Origin: Bacteroidota bacterium
GTDB lineage: Bacteria > Bacteroidota > Bacteroidia > Chitinophagales > Chitinophagaceae
NCBI GenBank assembly: GCA_018267725.1
Contig: JAFDXY010000011.1
Location: 62,001-126,000 of the forward strand
Length of the DNA stretch: 64,000 nt
Direction: 5' to 3'
Position numbers and translations under genes: made by a program. This document shows, in pieces, positions 8,673-17,761 of the stretch (the first letter of the stretch is position 1; every line of letters starts with the position of its first letter). The notes beneath the pieces are model-generated. The model was given only the letters and a program-made list of their open reading frames with translations, had not been told where the DNA came from and made no database searches.

Positions 8673-9682
8673 TATTTATTTTTTACCGACTGATAAATTT
8701 TATTAATTATTTCAACCGTTTTTAATCCTTCGAAAGCATTAGTTGTAATAGATGCATTGTTTTGCAACACATCTATTAAATTTTGATATACTTTATCATG
8801 ATTACTCATGCTGCCTACATAAGTGCCGTAATTGTTGGCTGTATTGCCTTTGGGTAAATCTTTAAACTCAAAATTTTCTATGCTTTGATATTCTAATTCA
8901 TTCAAATATTGTCCACCAATTTTTACAGTTCCTTTTTCTGCAAATATGGTTAATGAGCCTTCCATATTTTTTTTGTAACTATTAACCGTATAATTAATTG
9001 TGCCAATTGCTCCATTATAAAATTCTAATGCAACTACGCCTGTATCTTCAAACTCAATAATATTGTTGTGTGCAAAGTTTCCAATAATTGCATAAGCATC
9101 TTTTACATCTCCAATCATCCAATATAATAAATCAATAAAATGACTGAATTGTGTAAACAATGTACCACCATCTAAATCTTTTGTTCCTTTCCAAGAGTTT
9201 TCATAATAATCTTTATTTCTATTCCAAAAACAACTTAACTGTATGCTGTAAATTTTTCCTAATATGTTTTTATCAATTGCATCTTTAACGGCTGCAACCG
9301 GTGGATTGAAACGATTTTGTTTAATGGCAAATAATCTTTTATTGGCTTGCTCTGCAGCTTTAATCATTTCGCCACAATCGTAAACACTTAGTGCCATTGG
9401 TTTTTCAACCAAAGCATGAAAGCCTGCTTTTAATGTAGCAATTGCATGTTGTGCATGTAAACCGTTGGGCGTGCAAATAGAAACAACATCAACTAATTTT
9501 TCATTCGTCAATAAATCATTCACCAACAAATAATGTTTAGTATTATATTTTTCTGCCAATGCTTTTGCTTTTTCTTCAACTATATCGCAAACAGCAATTA
9601 ATTCTCCAAATTTATTTATATGTTCTGCATGACGTTGTGCAATTCTTCCGCAACCAATTATTGCAAATTTTATTTTTGACAT
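8672..9682 (-). CDS. Gfo/Idh/MocA-family nucleotide-sugar 3-dehydrogenase, WlbA/WbpB-like
   Basis: The 336-residue protein begins with a Rossmann fold (FAIIGCGRIAQRHAE), carries the EKP motif at LVEKPMALS and ends with the typical Gfo/Idh alpha/beta domain, including LDGGTLFTQFSHFIDLLYW with its conserved histidine. Enzymes of the WlbA type oxidise C3 of UDP-GlcNAc-uronate using NAD. The two genes downstream complete a WlbA-B-C set. The preceding enzyme, a UDP-GlcNAc 6-dehydrogenase, is not in this window and must lie elsewhere if the assignment is right. Family membership is certain, the exact substrate is inferred. Confidence 0.8.
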   Translation of the reverse strand: MSKIKFAIIGCGRIAQRHAEHINKFGELIAVCDIVEEKAKALAEKYNTKHYLLVNDLLTNEKLVDVVSICTPNGLHAQHAIATLKAGFHALVEKPMALSVYDCGEMIKAAEQANKRLFAIKQNRFNPPVAAVKDAIDKNILGKIYSIQLSCFWNRNKDYYENSWKGTKDLDGGTLFTQFSHFIDLLYWMIGDVKDAYAIIGNFAHNNIIEFEDTGVVALEFYNGAIGTINYTVNSYKKNMEGSLTIFAEKGTVKIGGQYLNELEYQSIENFEFKDLPKGNTANNYGTYVGSMSNHDKVYQNLIDVLQNNASITTNAFEGLKTVEIINKIYQSVKNK

Positions 9683-9721
9683 TTATAAGTATTATAATTT
9701 GTAAAGTTTAAAAAAAAGTTT

Positions 9722-11665
9722 TTATTCAGATTGCTGCAACAAAGTTTTTATTTTATTAAAGTTATCGTTATACACATAATACCTGCCTAACTGTAATGGT
9801 TTTGATTGAATAGTTATTGCTTGCTTTGCTGTTGTAAAAGCAAATTTTAATCCTGAGTTTTTTATTTGAGGTAATGTTTCTGTTTCATAATTACCATCAG
9901 GATATGCGAAAGCAATAATTTTTTCCCCTGTAATTTTTTCAAGTGTTTGTTTGCATGAACGAATTTCATTAACCTGTTCATCAGAAGACAAAACAGGTAG
10001 TAACGGATGCGAAACCATATGCACACCAACATTAATTAAATTTTGTTGTTGCAATTGTTGAACAATATTTTTATCGGCAATTTCGGGGAGAAGCAAATTT
10101 TGAACTGTTTGATTGGCTTGTTTAAGTAATTGCTGAATTACATTATTAATATCGTTTGGTTTTAGGTTGCCAATAAAAAGTGATAGTTTAAAAAACTCAT
10201 TTGTACGGCTGTTAAATGGCATTTTATTTTTTACTTTCCAACTTATTGTTTCTTCGCTTGGTTGAGCTTTTTCATTTTCATTTATAGGAATAGAAAGCGT
10301 TCCATTAAATAATTTAATAGTTAATATAGATGGTAAGTTTTTTGCTTCAAGAAATATTTTTTGCAAAACATCCCAATAATGATAATTATTATGGCTTTCT
10401 TCTTCCATGTTTTGAGTAGTTAAGAAAAAAATAGCAGGTAAATTATATTTCTCTAACAAAGGTTTTGCTATTTTAAAACAATCGGCATAACCATCATCAA
10501 ACGTAAGTAGTGCTTTGTTTTGAAGCAATAACCCATTTTGCATTATTGCTTCAAATTCATTTAAAGAAATTACTTTTTTATTTTCTTTTAACCATTTTAA
10601 TTGCTCTTCAAAATTTTCGGGAGATACACATAAACTCCATGGGTCGCATTTTTCTGTAGCAATTCTATGATATAATAAAGTATATACCGCAGCAGGAGTT
10701 TGTGTAGTTAATTTTTTGTTTTGATTTTTTATTTTAAAGAAAGAAGATAAAATTTTTCTTATCGCTATTTTAATTCTTCTTTTTCTATAACTACCGTATA
10801 AATAGCTTTTTACTAATTTATTATTGTATTGATGTATAAATTTTAAAGCTTTTATTTTAGTGCCCAATTCAAACAAACCGGTATTTAATAATATTTTCCA
10901 TTCTTTGCTTACATAATAATTTTTCCAGTTTTCAATTCCGGCTTTTGCTATTGCAATTAATTCTTGTTCTGAAATTTTTTCTGCGTGTTTATGTAATATA
11001 TTCAGTACTGTATTAATCATGTAACCAGAATTGCTGCTCATATTGGTATCGTGTCTTCTGTAAGCAGCCAACAACTGTGTGTGGTGCATAACGGGATAAT
11101 GTGCAGCTACACCTAAATATGAATCATAATCATCGCACCCACTTAAATTACCATCAAAAGGATAAAATTCTAATGCCCACTTTCTGTACATAACAGTTGC
11201 GTGCATTCCTATATAATTAAATTCAAGTAATTTTTTAAAATGATTTTCGGGAACTTTTACTTTATAAATACTTTTAATATTATTTTGTTCATCAACACTT
11301 ATATGCCCGCCCGAAACAAAAGCAAGTTTTGTATTTTCATTTAAGAATTGAGCATTTATTCTAATGGCACCGGGCAATAACCAATCGTCTGCATCTAAAA
11401 ATAAAACGTAATCTCCTTTGCATAAATTAATTCCGGTATTTCTTCCTTTTGCCAACCCTTCGTTTTGTTTGTAATGATATTTTACATCCGGAAATTGTTT
11501 TATTACCTCGGCAGTATTATCTGTAGAACCATCATCTACAACAACAATTTCTATTGAAGGATAATCTTGATATAAAATGCTATTAATAGTTTCAGGTAAA
11601 TATTTTGCATGATTATAGGTGCAAATAATTACACTTACCAATGGGCATTTGCTATTTATGTTCAT
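9722..11665 (-). CDS. Fusion of GT2 glycosyltransferase and NodB-type polysaccharide deacetylase
   Basis: The 647-residue protein has two catalytic domains. Residues about 9-250 are GT2: VIICTYNHAKYLPETINS, VVDDGSTDNT, and the DxD site in FLDADDWLLPG. After a basic linker with alpha-helical content (about 285-325), residues about 330-640 are a NodB-like carbohydrate esterase: LLYHRIA, the metal-site FDDGYADCFK, then HMVSHP and FAYPDGNY further on. No signal peptide or membrane span is seen, so the deacetylase would act in the cytoplasm on a lipid-linked or nucleotide precursor. The gene overlaps the upstream GT2 gene by 14 bases. Fusion is seen directly in one open frame. Confidence 0.82.
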   Translation of the reverse strand: MNINSKCPLVSVIICTYNHAKYLPETINSILYQDYPSIEIVVVDDGSTDNTAEVIKQFPDVKYHYKQNEGLAKGRNTGINLCKGDYVLFLDADDWLLPGAIRINAQFLNENTKLAFVSGGHISVDEQNNIKSIYKVKVPENHFKKLLEFNYIGMHATVMYRKWALEFYPFDGNLSGCDDYDSYLGVAAHYPVMHHTQLLAAYRRHDTNMSSNSGYMINTVLNILHKHAEKISEQELIAIAKAGIENWKNYYVSKEWKILLNTGLFELGTKIKALKFIHQYNNKLVKSYLYGSYRKRRIKIAIRKILSSFFKIKNQNKKLTTQTPAAVYTLLYHRIATEKCDPWSLCVSPENFEEQLKWLKENKKVISLNEFEAIMQNGLLLQNKALLTFDDGYADCFKIAKPLLEKYNLPAIFFLTTQNMEEESHNNYHYWDVLQKIFLEAKNLPSILTIKLFNGTLSIPINENEKAQPSEETISWKVKNKMPFNSRTNEFFKLSLFIGNLKPNDINNVIQQLLKQANQTVQNLLLPEIADKNIVQQLQQQNLINVGVHMVSHPLLPVLSSDEQVNEIRSCKQTLEKITGEKIIAFAYPDGNYETETLPQIKNSGLKFAFTTAKQAITIQSKPLQLGRYYVYNDNFNKIKTLLQQSE

Positions 11666-12497
11666 CTATACTAAAATTATTGAATTCTTTTTTTAAAACA
11701 CTTTTTACAATTTTTTGAACCTGCCAATAAGCCGAAATTCGTAAATAAGAACTGCGTATTTGTTTAAGTGTGTATTTTATTTTTAATTTTAAATTAGTAG
11801 AATAGCTTCTGCCGTTATTTTTTGTAAACAATATATGTGCTGCTTCTTCCATTGCTCTTTTACTAATTAACTGTTGCCTTGTCATAGCTTTGTTATACTG
11901 ATAAAATAAAGGGATATTTATTTTTAAACTATAACCTGTTTTTAATACTTGATACGACCATACTTTATCTTCTGAATAAAAAAGTTTTTCATTAAAAGAA
12001 ATTTCTTGCCACATTGTTTTTCTTATTGCTGAACAATTATTTACAATTCCATGCAACCAAATATTATTGATACTACCACGTTCGGTTTGCCAGTTTACCA
12101 AAGTTTCTCCTTTTACAAAAGCTTTGTGTGTAATATTGCTGTTAGCAACATTTGCAAATTTTAAGCCTACTATTTTTTCGTTTGAAAATAATTTTGGTAT
12201 TTGTTGCAAAAAGTTTTGGCTAAGTAAGGTTACATGAGAACTAAGGTTTAAAACAAATTCTCCCAAACAATTTGCTATGCCAATATTTAATGCTTTACCG
12301 TAAGTAAATTCTTTTCTTGGAAGGTTTATAACCTTGCATCCATACTGTTTTGCTATAGCTACCGAGTTATCGTTACTTTCATTATCTACTACAACTATTT
12401 CATAATTAAAATCTGTTACTTGATGTTTTAACGATTTTAAACAAATTTCTAATTCGTTTGCTTGATTAAGATTTCGTATTAAAATAGATAACTGCAT
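11652..12497 (-). CDS. Glycosyltransferase family 2
   Basis: This 281-residue protein starts LSILIRNLNQANELEICLKS and continues with IVVVDNESNDNSV, the nucleotide-binding half of GT2. At the metal-site position it reads LNLSSHV instead of DxD, as in a subset of rhamnosyltransferase-like GT2 proteins where serine and histidine occupy this loop. The C-terminal 60 residues are basic (KLKIKYTLKQIRSSYLR), consistent with peripheral membrane binding. It ends inside the start of the GT2-deacetylase fusion gene. Sugar specificity cannot be read from the sequence. Confidence 0.78.
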   Translation of the reverse strand: MQLSILIRNLNQANELEICLKSLKHQVTDFNYEIVVVDNESNDNSVAIAKQYGCKVINLPRKEFTYGKALNIGIANCLGEFVLNLSSHVTLLSQNFLQQIPKLFSNEKIVGLKFANVANSNITHKAFVKGETLVNWQTERGSINNIWLHGIVNNCSAIRKTMWQEISFNEKLFYSEDKVWSYQVLKTGYSLKINIPLFYQYNKAMTRQQLISKRAMEEAAHILFTKNNGRSYSTNLKLKIKYTLKQIRSSYLRISAYWQVQKIVKSVLKKEFNNFSIDEHK

Positions 12498-12524
12498 TAT
12501 ATTTTTTTTACAGAGTAAGCAATA

Positions 12525-13397
12525 TTACCATTTACTAAATAATTTGAAAGAAGATTTAAAGCCTACAATATTGTTAAGCATATTTAATTTTTGCAGAGCT
12601 ACATTTTTTGTTTTTTCATAAGTAATAAACCAAACTAAATTACATGCTGCAAAAAATTTTATTTCATTTATATCAACTTCTTTAGCATATCCTTTCAAAA
12701 TATAATTAAACGCTTTTTTGTTGTAATGATGAATGTATATCCATGCAAAATCTAATGCAGAACAGCCTGCTGCTAAATCTCCAAAATCTATAATACCCGA
12801 AACAGAGTTGTTATTTATTCTGATATTAGAATCTATAAAATCATAATGCAATAAAACAGAAGTTGTGTTATTAAAATAATGTTCGTTTTTTTCAAAAAAA
12901 ATTTGCAACTGTTTTGTTTCACCAGAAGACAAGTATGCCTTTCTTAATTTATTTAAAGTATGTTCATTATACAAAGAAAAGTTTTTAAGGTTTGAATGTT
13001 TTCCTTTACCATTGGGCATTATAGCTCCGTAAGCTTCTGTTTTATGTGAGTGAATAATAGCAAGTATTTCGCCCAACTGAGTATAAATTTTTTCTTCTTC
13101 TGTTTCGGTTAATGTAATTTCATTCAAATCATTTCCGTTAATATAACTTTCAATAACATACTCATTGGTTGAATGAATAATTTCTGGAACAGGTATTTTA
13201 TTTTTTAGCATATTACAAGCAAACACTTCTCTAAAAATCATTTCATTTTTTTGCGGATGCTTAATAACATATTTTTTATTAGTTGTTGTTGTGGCAATAA
13301 ATACTTTTTGCTCTACTCCTTTTGAGCAATCTTTTATATGATTAACTTGTTCGTTTAGTTGTTGTACAATTATTTCTTTAATGTTATTTTCCGTCAT
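12525..13397 (-). CDS. Aminoglycoside-phosphotransferase-fold kinase
   Basis: A 290-residue protein of the APH/choline-kinase superfamily. The catalytic loop reads LLHYDFIDSNIRI (HxDxxxxN) near residue 195, followed by the metal-binding GIIDFGDLAAG, and an N-terminal lysine in KKYVIKHP fits the ATP-binding strand. The substrate is unknown. Its place among glycosyltransferase genes, 6 bases downstream of a GT4 gene, suggests it phosphorylates a sugar or other small building block, or decorates the glycan, rather than giving antibiotic resistance. Choline/ethanolamine-like phosphorylation is an alternative. Confidence 0.75.
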   Translation of the reverse strand: MTENNIKEIIVQQLNEQVNHIKDCSKGVEQKVFIATTTTNKKYVIKHPQKNEMIFREVFACNMLKNKIPVPEIIHSTNEYVIESYINGNDLNEITLTETEEEKIYTQLGEILAIIHSHKTEAYGAIMPNGKGKHSNLKNFSLYNEHTLNKLRKAYLSSGETKQLQIFFEKNEHYFNNTTSVLLHYDFIDSNIRINNNSVSGIIDFGDLAAGCSALDFAWIYIHHYNKKAFNYILKGYAKEVDINEIKFFAACNLVWFITYEKTKNVALQKLNMLNNIVGFKSSFKLFSKW

Positions 13398-13403
13398 ACT
13401 TTA

Positions 13404-14441
13404 TTAACTATTCAATTCAAATAAATGCTCCCATTTTTTTATAATAATTTCTTCATCATAATTACGCGACGTTGCAAATGCGTTAGTTATTAATTTGTTT
13501 GCTTCGTTTTTATTTTGAATAAGCCATTCAATTTTTTCAGTCATTGCTTCTACATCATTATAGTTTACCAACAAAGCATTTTCTCCATCATTCACCAAAA
13601 AAGGAATACCACCAACATTAACAGATACAACAGGCAAACCCAAACAAAACATTTCAATAAAAGTTACCGGTGCATTATCAATTTTATTGGTGCATATATA
13701 TACATCGCATTGTTCTGCTAATTCATTTTTTTGTTTGTTGGTTATATAACCCGGATAAGTAATGGTGTTGTTTACATTTAATTCTTTTGCTAAAGTTTGT
13801 GTTGCATGCAATAAACCATCATCTCTACCTGCCATTACCATTGTTGCGTTAGCATATTTTTTTTTTAGTGTTGAAAGAACATGCACAGCCATTAAAGGAT
13901 TGTAGGCATCTTCAAAAGTTCGCATCCAGAATAGTTTTGGATGAATTTCATTTTTTTGATGGAATTGATAATCAGATAAATTCAATACATTTTCGATCAA
14001 CAAAGCATTAACGTCGTATTGTTTTAAATGATGAATAATAAAGTTAGAAGGGCAAACTACTTTATCTGATTTTTTAATTACACGCAAGTAACCATTTGGT
14101 TTTGTTTTCATTCTTTCAGGAATAGAACCACCATGAATAATTAAAACAGTTTGTTTGTTTATTAATTTTAATAAATATACTGAAACCGTTGCCCACAAAA
14201 GACTTGCAGTACCACCGTACAAAGGCACAATAGCAATTTTGTATTTATTTTTTTTTGAGAGAATAGTAAAAAATGTATCTAAAAACCTTTTTATTTTATT
14301 GGGATAATAAGAAGTTTTTATAATGCTGTATTGGTGTTTCTGAAAAAGTTCTGCCAACTGATCGGCAGCAGTACGCATAATAATTTGCTTATTTTTTTCA
14401 TTTAAAAATAAACCAACAATAAGCAAATTAGGTTTACTCAT
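13404..14441 (-). CDS. Glycosyltransferase family 4
   Basis: The 345-residue protein shows the GT-B pattern of GT4: an N-terminal lobe (NLLIVGLFLNEKN) with IHGGSIPERM, and a C-terminal lobe with ATMVMAGRDDG, YPGYI and the donor-binding segment VTFIEMFCLGLPVVSVNVGG. The conserved ExxxxxE glutamate region is partly replaced (VTFIEMF), but the following proline-glycine pattern is normal. It should add a hexose or amino sugar to the growing repeat unit. It shares its start codon base with the end of the GNAT gene and is followed after 6 bases by the APH-fold kinase. Confidence 0.8.
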   Translation of the reverse strand: MSKPNLLIVGLFLNEKNKQIIMRTAADQLAELFQKHQYSIIKTSYYPNKIKRFLDTFFTILSKKNKYKIAIVPLYGGTASLLWATVSVYLLKLINKQTVLIIHGGSIPERMKTKPNGYLRVIKKSDKVVCPSNFIIHHLKQYDVNALLIENVLNLSDYQFHQKNEIHPKLFWMRTFEDAYNPLMAVHVLSTLKKKYANATMVMAGRDDGLLHATQTLAKELNVNNTITYPGYITNKQKNELAEQCDVYICTNKIDNAPVTFIEMFCLGLPVVSVNVGGIPFLVNDGENALLVNYNDVEAMTEKIEWLIQNKNEANKLITNAFATSRNYDEEIIIKKWEHLFELNS

Positions 14442-15088
14442 TACAAATAATCTTTTTGCATTACATAAGTGTTTCCTAATTCTTCAACTATATACCAATT
14501 AAATTTTTTGTATGCATTAATAGCTCTTATGTTATTTTGTTTAACACTAAGTTTTGCAGCATTGCATTTGTATTGTATTGCTTTCTCATCAAAATGTTGC
14601 ATTAAAAGTTCAAATATTTTTTTACCTCTGTAAGCAGTGTGAACACCAATTACTACCAGCCCTATATTAGGTTGAAAATTTACAGGTGTAGATTTATTAA
14701 TAACAGTTGTTGCATTAACATTTCTAAAAAATTTTCTTTTAATATTTCTCCATAAAAAGGGATACATTCTTCTTACTTCTTCATTAAACACAAGCCAAGG
14801 TTTTTTTATAATTCCTTTTACAGCTTCATTAAATGCAAACTGAAACATTCCGCTTGCACTACCATCGCCAATGCGTTGTGGCACAAAGCCTCCGCAATAT
14901 CCAACTACTTTATTATCTACTTCAATATGAAATAAAAAACGTTTATCGTTTGCCAAAAACCATTGTAAAGTTTTTTTAATATATGCTTTGCCCAATTTTA
15001 CGGTTAATGAATTGGGAAAACAATTAATGTAACAATCAACAACAGCATTAAGCTGTTCTGAGTTTGTTTTTGTTATTATTGTTTGCAA
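14441..15088 (-). CDS. GNAT-family N-acetyltransferase
   Basis: A 215-residue protein with GNAT features: an N-terminal helix-strand unit (AVVDCYINCFPNS), FHIEVDNKVVGYCGGFV, and the acetyl-CoA region NIGLVVIGVHTAYRGKKIFELLMQHF followed by AKLSVKQNNIRAINAYKKF. The only reasonable start is TTG at 15088, inside the last 41 bases of the O-antigen ligase gene, so translation is probably coupled. In this context it could acetylate an amino sugar, for example the 4-amino sugar made by the genes at 2179-6069, which lack their own acetyltransferase. That link is an inference; acylation of another sugar is equally possible. Confidence 0.75.
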   Translation of the reverse strand: MQTIITKTNSEQLNAVVDCYINCFPNSLTVKLGKAYIKKTLQWFLANDKRFLFHIEVDNKVVGYCGGFVPQRIGDGSASGMFQFAFNEAVKGIIKKPWLVFNEEVRRMYPFLWRNIKRKFFRNVNATTVINKSTPVNFQPNIGLVVIGVHTAYRGKKIFELLMQHFDEKAIQYKCNAAKLSVKQNNIRAINAYKKFNWYIVEELGNTYVMQKDYL

Positions 15089-16418
15089 TGCGATTGGTTG
15101 AAAATATTTTTTGAGTTGCCGTATTTAAAGTAGGATTGGCTATTGCCAGAATAATTAATAAAGGTTGTATAGAAATTTTTAACCCGTTGTGCACTATTAT
15201 TAAACAAAATAGTAAAAGAAAATAAGTTGAAAACTCTTTGGGCGGACCTCTTCGTTTAAAAATATCTATAAATAAAGCAATAAAAAATCCCCAATAAGTA
15301 ATCATTCCAAATATTCCATGTTCTGCAATGGCTCTGACAAATTCGTTGTGTGCAGTAGATATTTGAGAAAAATATTTACGCTTTACAATTTCTGTATCAA
15401 AGTTGCTGGTACCTACACCGGTTATGGGCTCATCTAAAAATAATTTAAAAGCAATTTCAACCAGTACATCTCTATTGGAAGATCCTTTCTTCTCATATCT
15501 TTTTACAATTGCACCGCCTGTTTGTCCAACAACAATGTAATAAACCATTACGCCTATTGGAATTAAAAAAATAATTCTTGCATAACTTTTTAAGTTAGCT
15601 CTGTTAAAATAAATATATGCAGCCATTACAATGCCTACAAAATATAAGCCTCCACGAGAGAAAGTAAGAATCATTACAGATGATACTAAAATAAATAAAC
15701 TAATATTTAATGTTTTGTATTTTGCTTCTTGCGGGTTTAAAAAAGAAAAAATAAATAATAAAGATGCAAAACCTAAGTAGCCACTTAATTGCACAGGGGC
15801 TAAACCATTACTGCTTCCAAAATTGCTTTCTGTATTATATTCTATACCACCTTGTATATGTGCTACTAACACAATTCCGGTTAAATAAACACCCGCAATT
15901 TTTATATAAGTAAGCATTCTATGAATTAGTATAGGAGATAATTTATTGAAGGATGCCCAAATAACTACAACTACCAAACAAAGACTTTGCGTTAAAATAG
16001 GTTTAAGTAAAATAGGATCGTTGGGTGATAAGCCGTTTAATATTTCAATAACACCAAATATCAACATAAAAATAAACGACTTAGTATGTGGTTTTCTCAC
16101 TCCAATATGTTTTAGAATAAGAAAACCGAATATGATCATGAAACAATACTGTAAAGCGAGATAAGGGAAGGTTCTTACAAAGCCTCGCATATAAGCTTCA
16201 TGATAGCAAGCAATGGGTAATATTGCAAACAATTTATCAAACTGTTCACGCAAGCCTACAAATATGCAATATGCTAATATGGCTCCGGTTATTACTGTTT
16301 GTGCACTAGCAGGAATTAATTTATAACCTGTTACAATGCCAATTATTAATGCAACAGCATACTTAATGTATAACCATTTATAAGCCGGAATTTTAAATTT
16401 TTGTTTTATGAAAGCCAT
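15048..16418 (-). CDS. O-antigen ligase/polymerase family membrane protein (Wzy/WaaL-like)
   Basis: The 456-residue protein is highly hydrophobic with about ten to twelve predicted membrane segments and a large loop after the segment near residue 290. The Wzy_C region shows ILTFSRGGLYFVG and GVGTSNFDTEIVKRKYF followed by STAHNEFVRAIAEHG, the usual SRGG and H-N-E pattern of O-antigen ligases and polymerases. It would either polymerise repeat units (Wzy) or ligate chains to a lipid acceptor (WaaL) in the periplasm. The two roles cannot be separated by sequence. It overlaps the upstream GT2 gene by 13 bases and the downstream GNAT by 41. Confidence 0.82.
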   Translation of the reverse strand: MAFIKQKFKIPAYKWLYIKYAVALIIGIVTGYKLIPASAQTVITGAILAYCIFVGLREQFDKLFAILPIACYHEAYMRGFVRTFPYLALQYCFMIIFGFLILKHIGVRKPHTKSFIFMLIFGVIEILNGLSPNDPILLKPILTQSLCLVVVVIWASFNKLSPILIHRMLTYIKIAGVYLTGIVLVAHIQGGIEYNTESNFGSSNGLAPVQLSGYLGFASLLFIFSFLNPQEAKYKTLNISLFILVSSVMILTFSRGGLYFVGIVMAAYIYFNRANLKSYARIIFLIPIGVMVYYIVVGQTGGAIVKRYEKKGSSNRDVLVEIAFKLFLDEPITGVGTSNFDTEIVKRKYFSQISTAHNEFVRAIAEHGIFGMITYWGFFIALFIDIFKRRGPPKEFSTYFLLLFCLIIVHNGLKISIQPLLIILAIANPTLNTATQKIFSTNRIANNNNKNKLRTA

Positions 16419-17761
16419 TCAATTTTACTTCCTTGTTTAAGCATTGCATTTGCTTTGTTTAAACTTTTTCTAAATTGTATTGCAAGTAAAGGAAGTTTTA
16501 TAATAGTTATTGCAACACTTTTTAATAGCATTTTTCCGCTGCGTTTATTTTTATAAGAAGTGTTAGAAAGAAGAATTCCTAAATAAACTGCATTACGATA
16601 ATATTCTTTTGAATGATATTTTTTATACAAATAAATAACACTTGGCAAAGGTTTAGGTGCAAATAATTTTTTAGGTCTGAAACCATCCCAATGCCCTATT
16701 TCTCGCAGCCCGCCTGCATTTGCTTTAAGATGCAACCTTTTAGCATAAGGATTTGAAATACTTTTAAACCCATTTATATAGGCACGCATTCCAAACTCAC
16801 TATCGCCCATGCTTTGTTTATTAAATTGTAAATCAAACAAACCAATTTGTTCAAACACAGAACGTTTTACCATTGCATTACCACTATCAAACTGATCTGC
16901 CCAACGAAAATGATTATAACTTTTTGAAACTTTCCCTCCAATGGTTGAAATAGAAACACCGGCAGAAATATCACATTCAAAAAAATCTATACATTTTAAA
17001 TGATGTTCAATCCAATGTTCATCAATTCTTGAATCATCATCATAAAACAATAAGTACGTTGCTTTGCTTTCTTTAACTGCTCTGTTTCTTGCTGTCCATA
17101 ATTCTTTTGCTTCTTGATATATTACATTTAATTTTAAATTATATCCTTCGTAAAATTTCGGATTAAAATTTTCACTTTGATCTACAATTGTTACTTCAAA
17201 ATTTTTGTAAGATTGTTTTTCTAAATCTTCCAACACATCTTTTAAATATTCATATCTGTTTAATGTTGGAATAATAACTGTAACAAAAGGTTGTGTTTGA
17301 ATTAAGTTTGATTGAAAATTATTATATACACTCCAATCATACAATTCATTATACAAATCTGCTTGCTTTATTTTTTTGCTTTTATTAAATGCAGCAATTT
17401 CTTTAACAGGATTTTTAAATGAAAACAAACGAATAATTAATGCAAACAATGCCCATTTATTTCCCCAATATTTATTTAAAAATTTATACTCATCTGCCAA
17501 AGAAATTTTTGATGTAGTATCAATTTCTTCCACAATATTTTTATTTCCTTGTAACAAAAAACCATTATGCCATGCTCTGAAACCAATATCTGCATATTGA
17601 GCTTCCAATGTTTCAAAAACCTTATCAGCACTCAATTGTAGGTTATTAGGCAATGGTAATTTTTGAGGATGATATATTGCTGTAGGAATAATTCCGTTAG
17701 CTTTTGGTAAAATATTAAAGTACCATGCAGGTTGTGTGTATTTAATAAATTGAAAAGGCAC
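16406..17761 (-). CDS. Glycosyltransferase family 2 with N-terminal extension
   Basis: This 451-residue protein has a GT2 domain from about residue 158 (FVTVIIPTLNRYEYLKDVLE, then VTIVDQSENFN and the metal site LLFYDDDSRIDEHW). The first 150 residues are not part of GT2 and contain no motif I recognise. The C-terminal 80 residues are basic and partly hydrophobic. Translation starts at GTG (17761), sharing one base with the stop of the upstream GT4 gene. The domain GxxDxxF...MGDSEFGMRAYINGFK fits the acceptor part. Donor unknown. Confidence 0.8.
   Translation of the reverse strand: MPFQFIKYTQPAWYFNILPKANGIIPTAIYHPQKLPLPNNLQLSADKVFETLEAQYADIGFRAWHNGFLLQGNKNIVEEIDTTSKISLADEYKFLNKYWGNKWALFALIIRLFSFKNPVKEIAAFNKSKKIKQADLYNELYDWSVYNNFQSNLIQTQPFVTVIIPTLNRYEYLKDVLEDLEKQSYKNFEVTIVDQSENFNPKFYEGYNLKLNVIYQEAKELWTARNRAVKESKATYLLFYDDDSRIDEHWIEHHLKCIDFFECDISAGVSISTIGGKVSKSYNHFRWADQFDSGNAMVKRSVFEQIGLFDLQFNKQSMGDSEFGMRAYINGFKSISNPYAKRLHLKANAGGLREIGHWDGFRPKKLFAPKPLPSVIYLYKKYHSKEYYRNAVYLGILLSNTSYKNKRSGKMLLKSVAITIIKLPLLAIQFRKSLNKANAMLKQGSKIEWLS

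Noticed and set aside
12525..13397. APH-family gene as an antibiotic resistance gene.
   Set aside because: It is embedded in a glycan operon without mobile elements; the fold is shared with many sugar and choline kinases.
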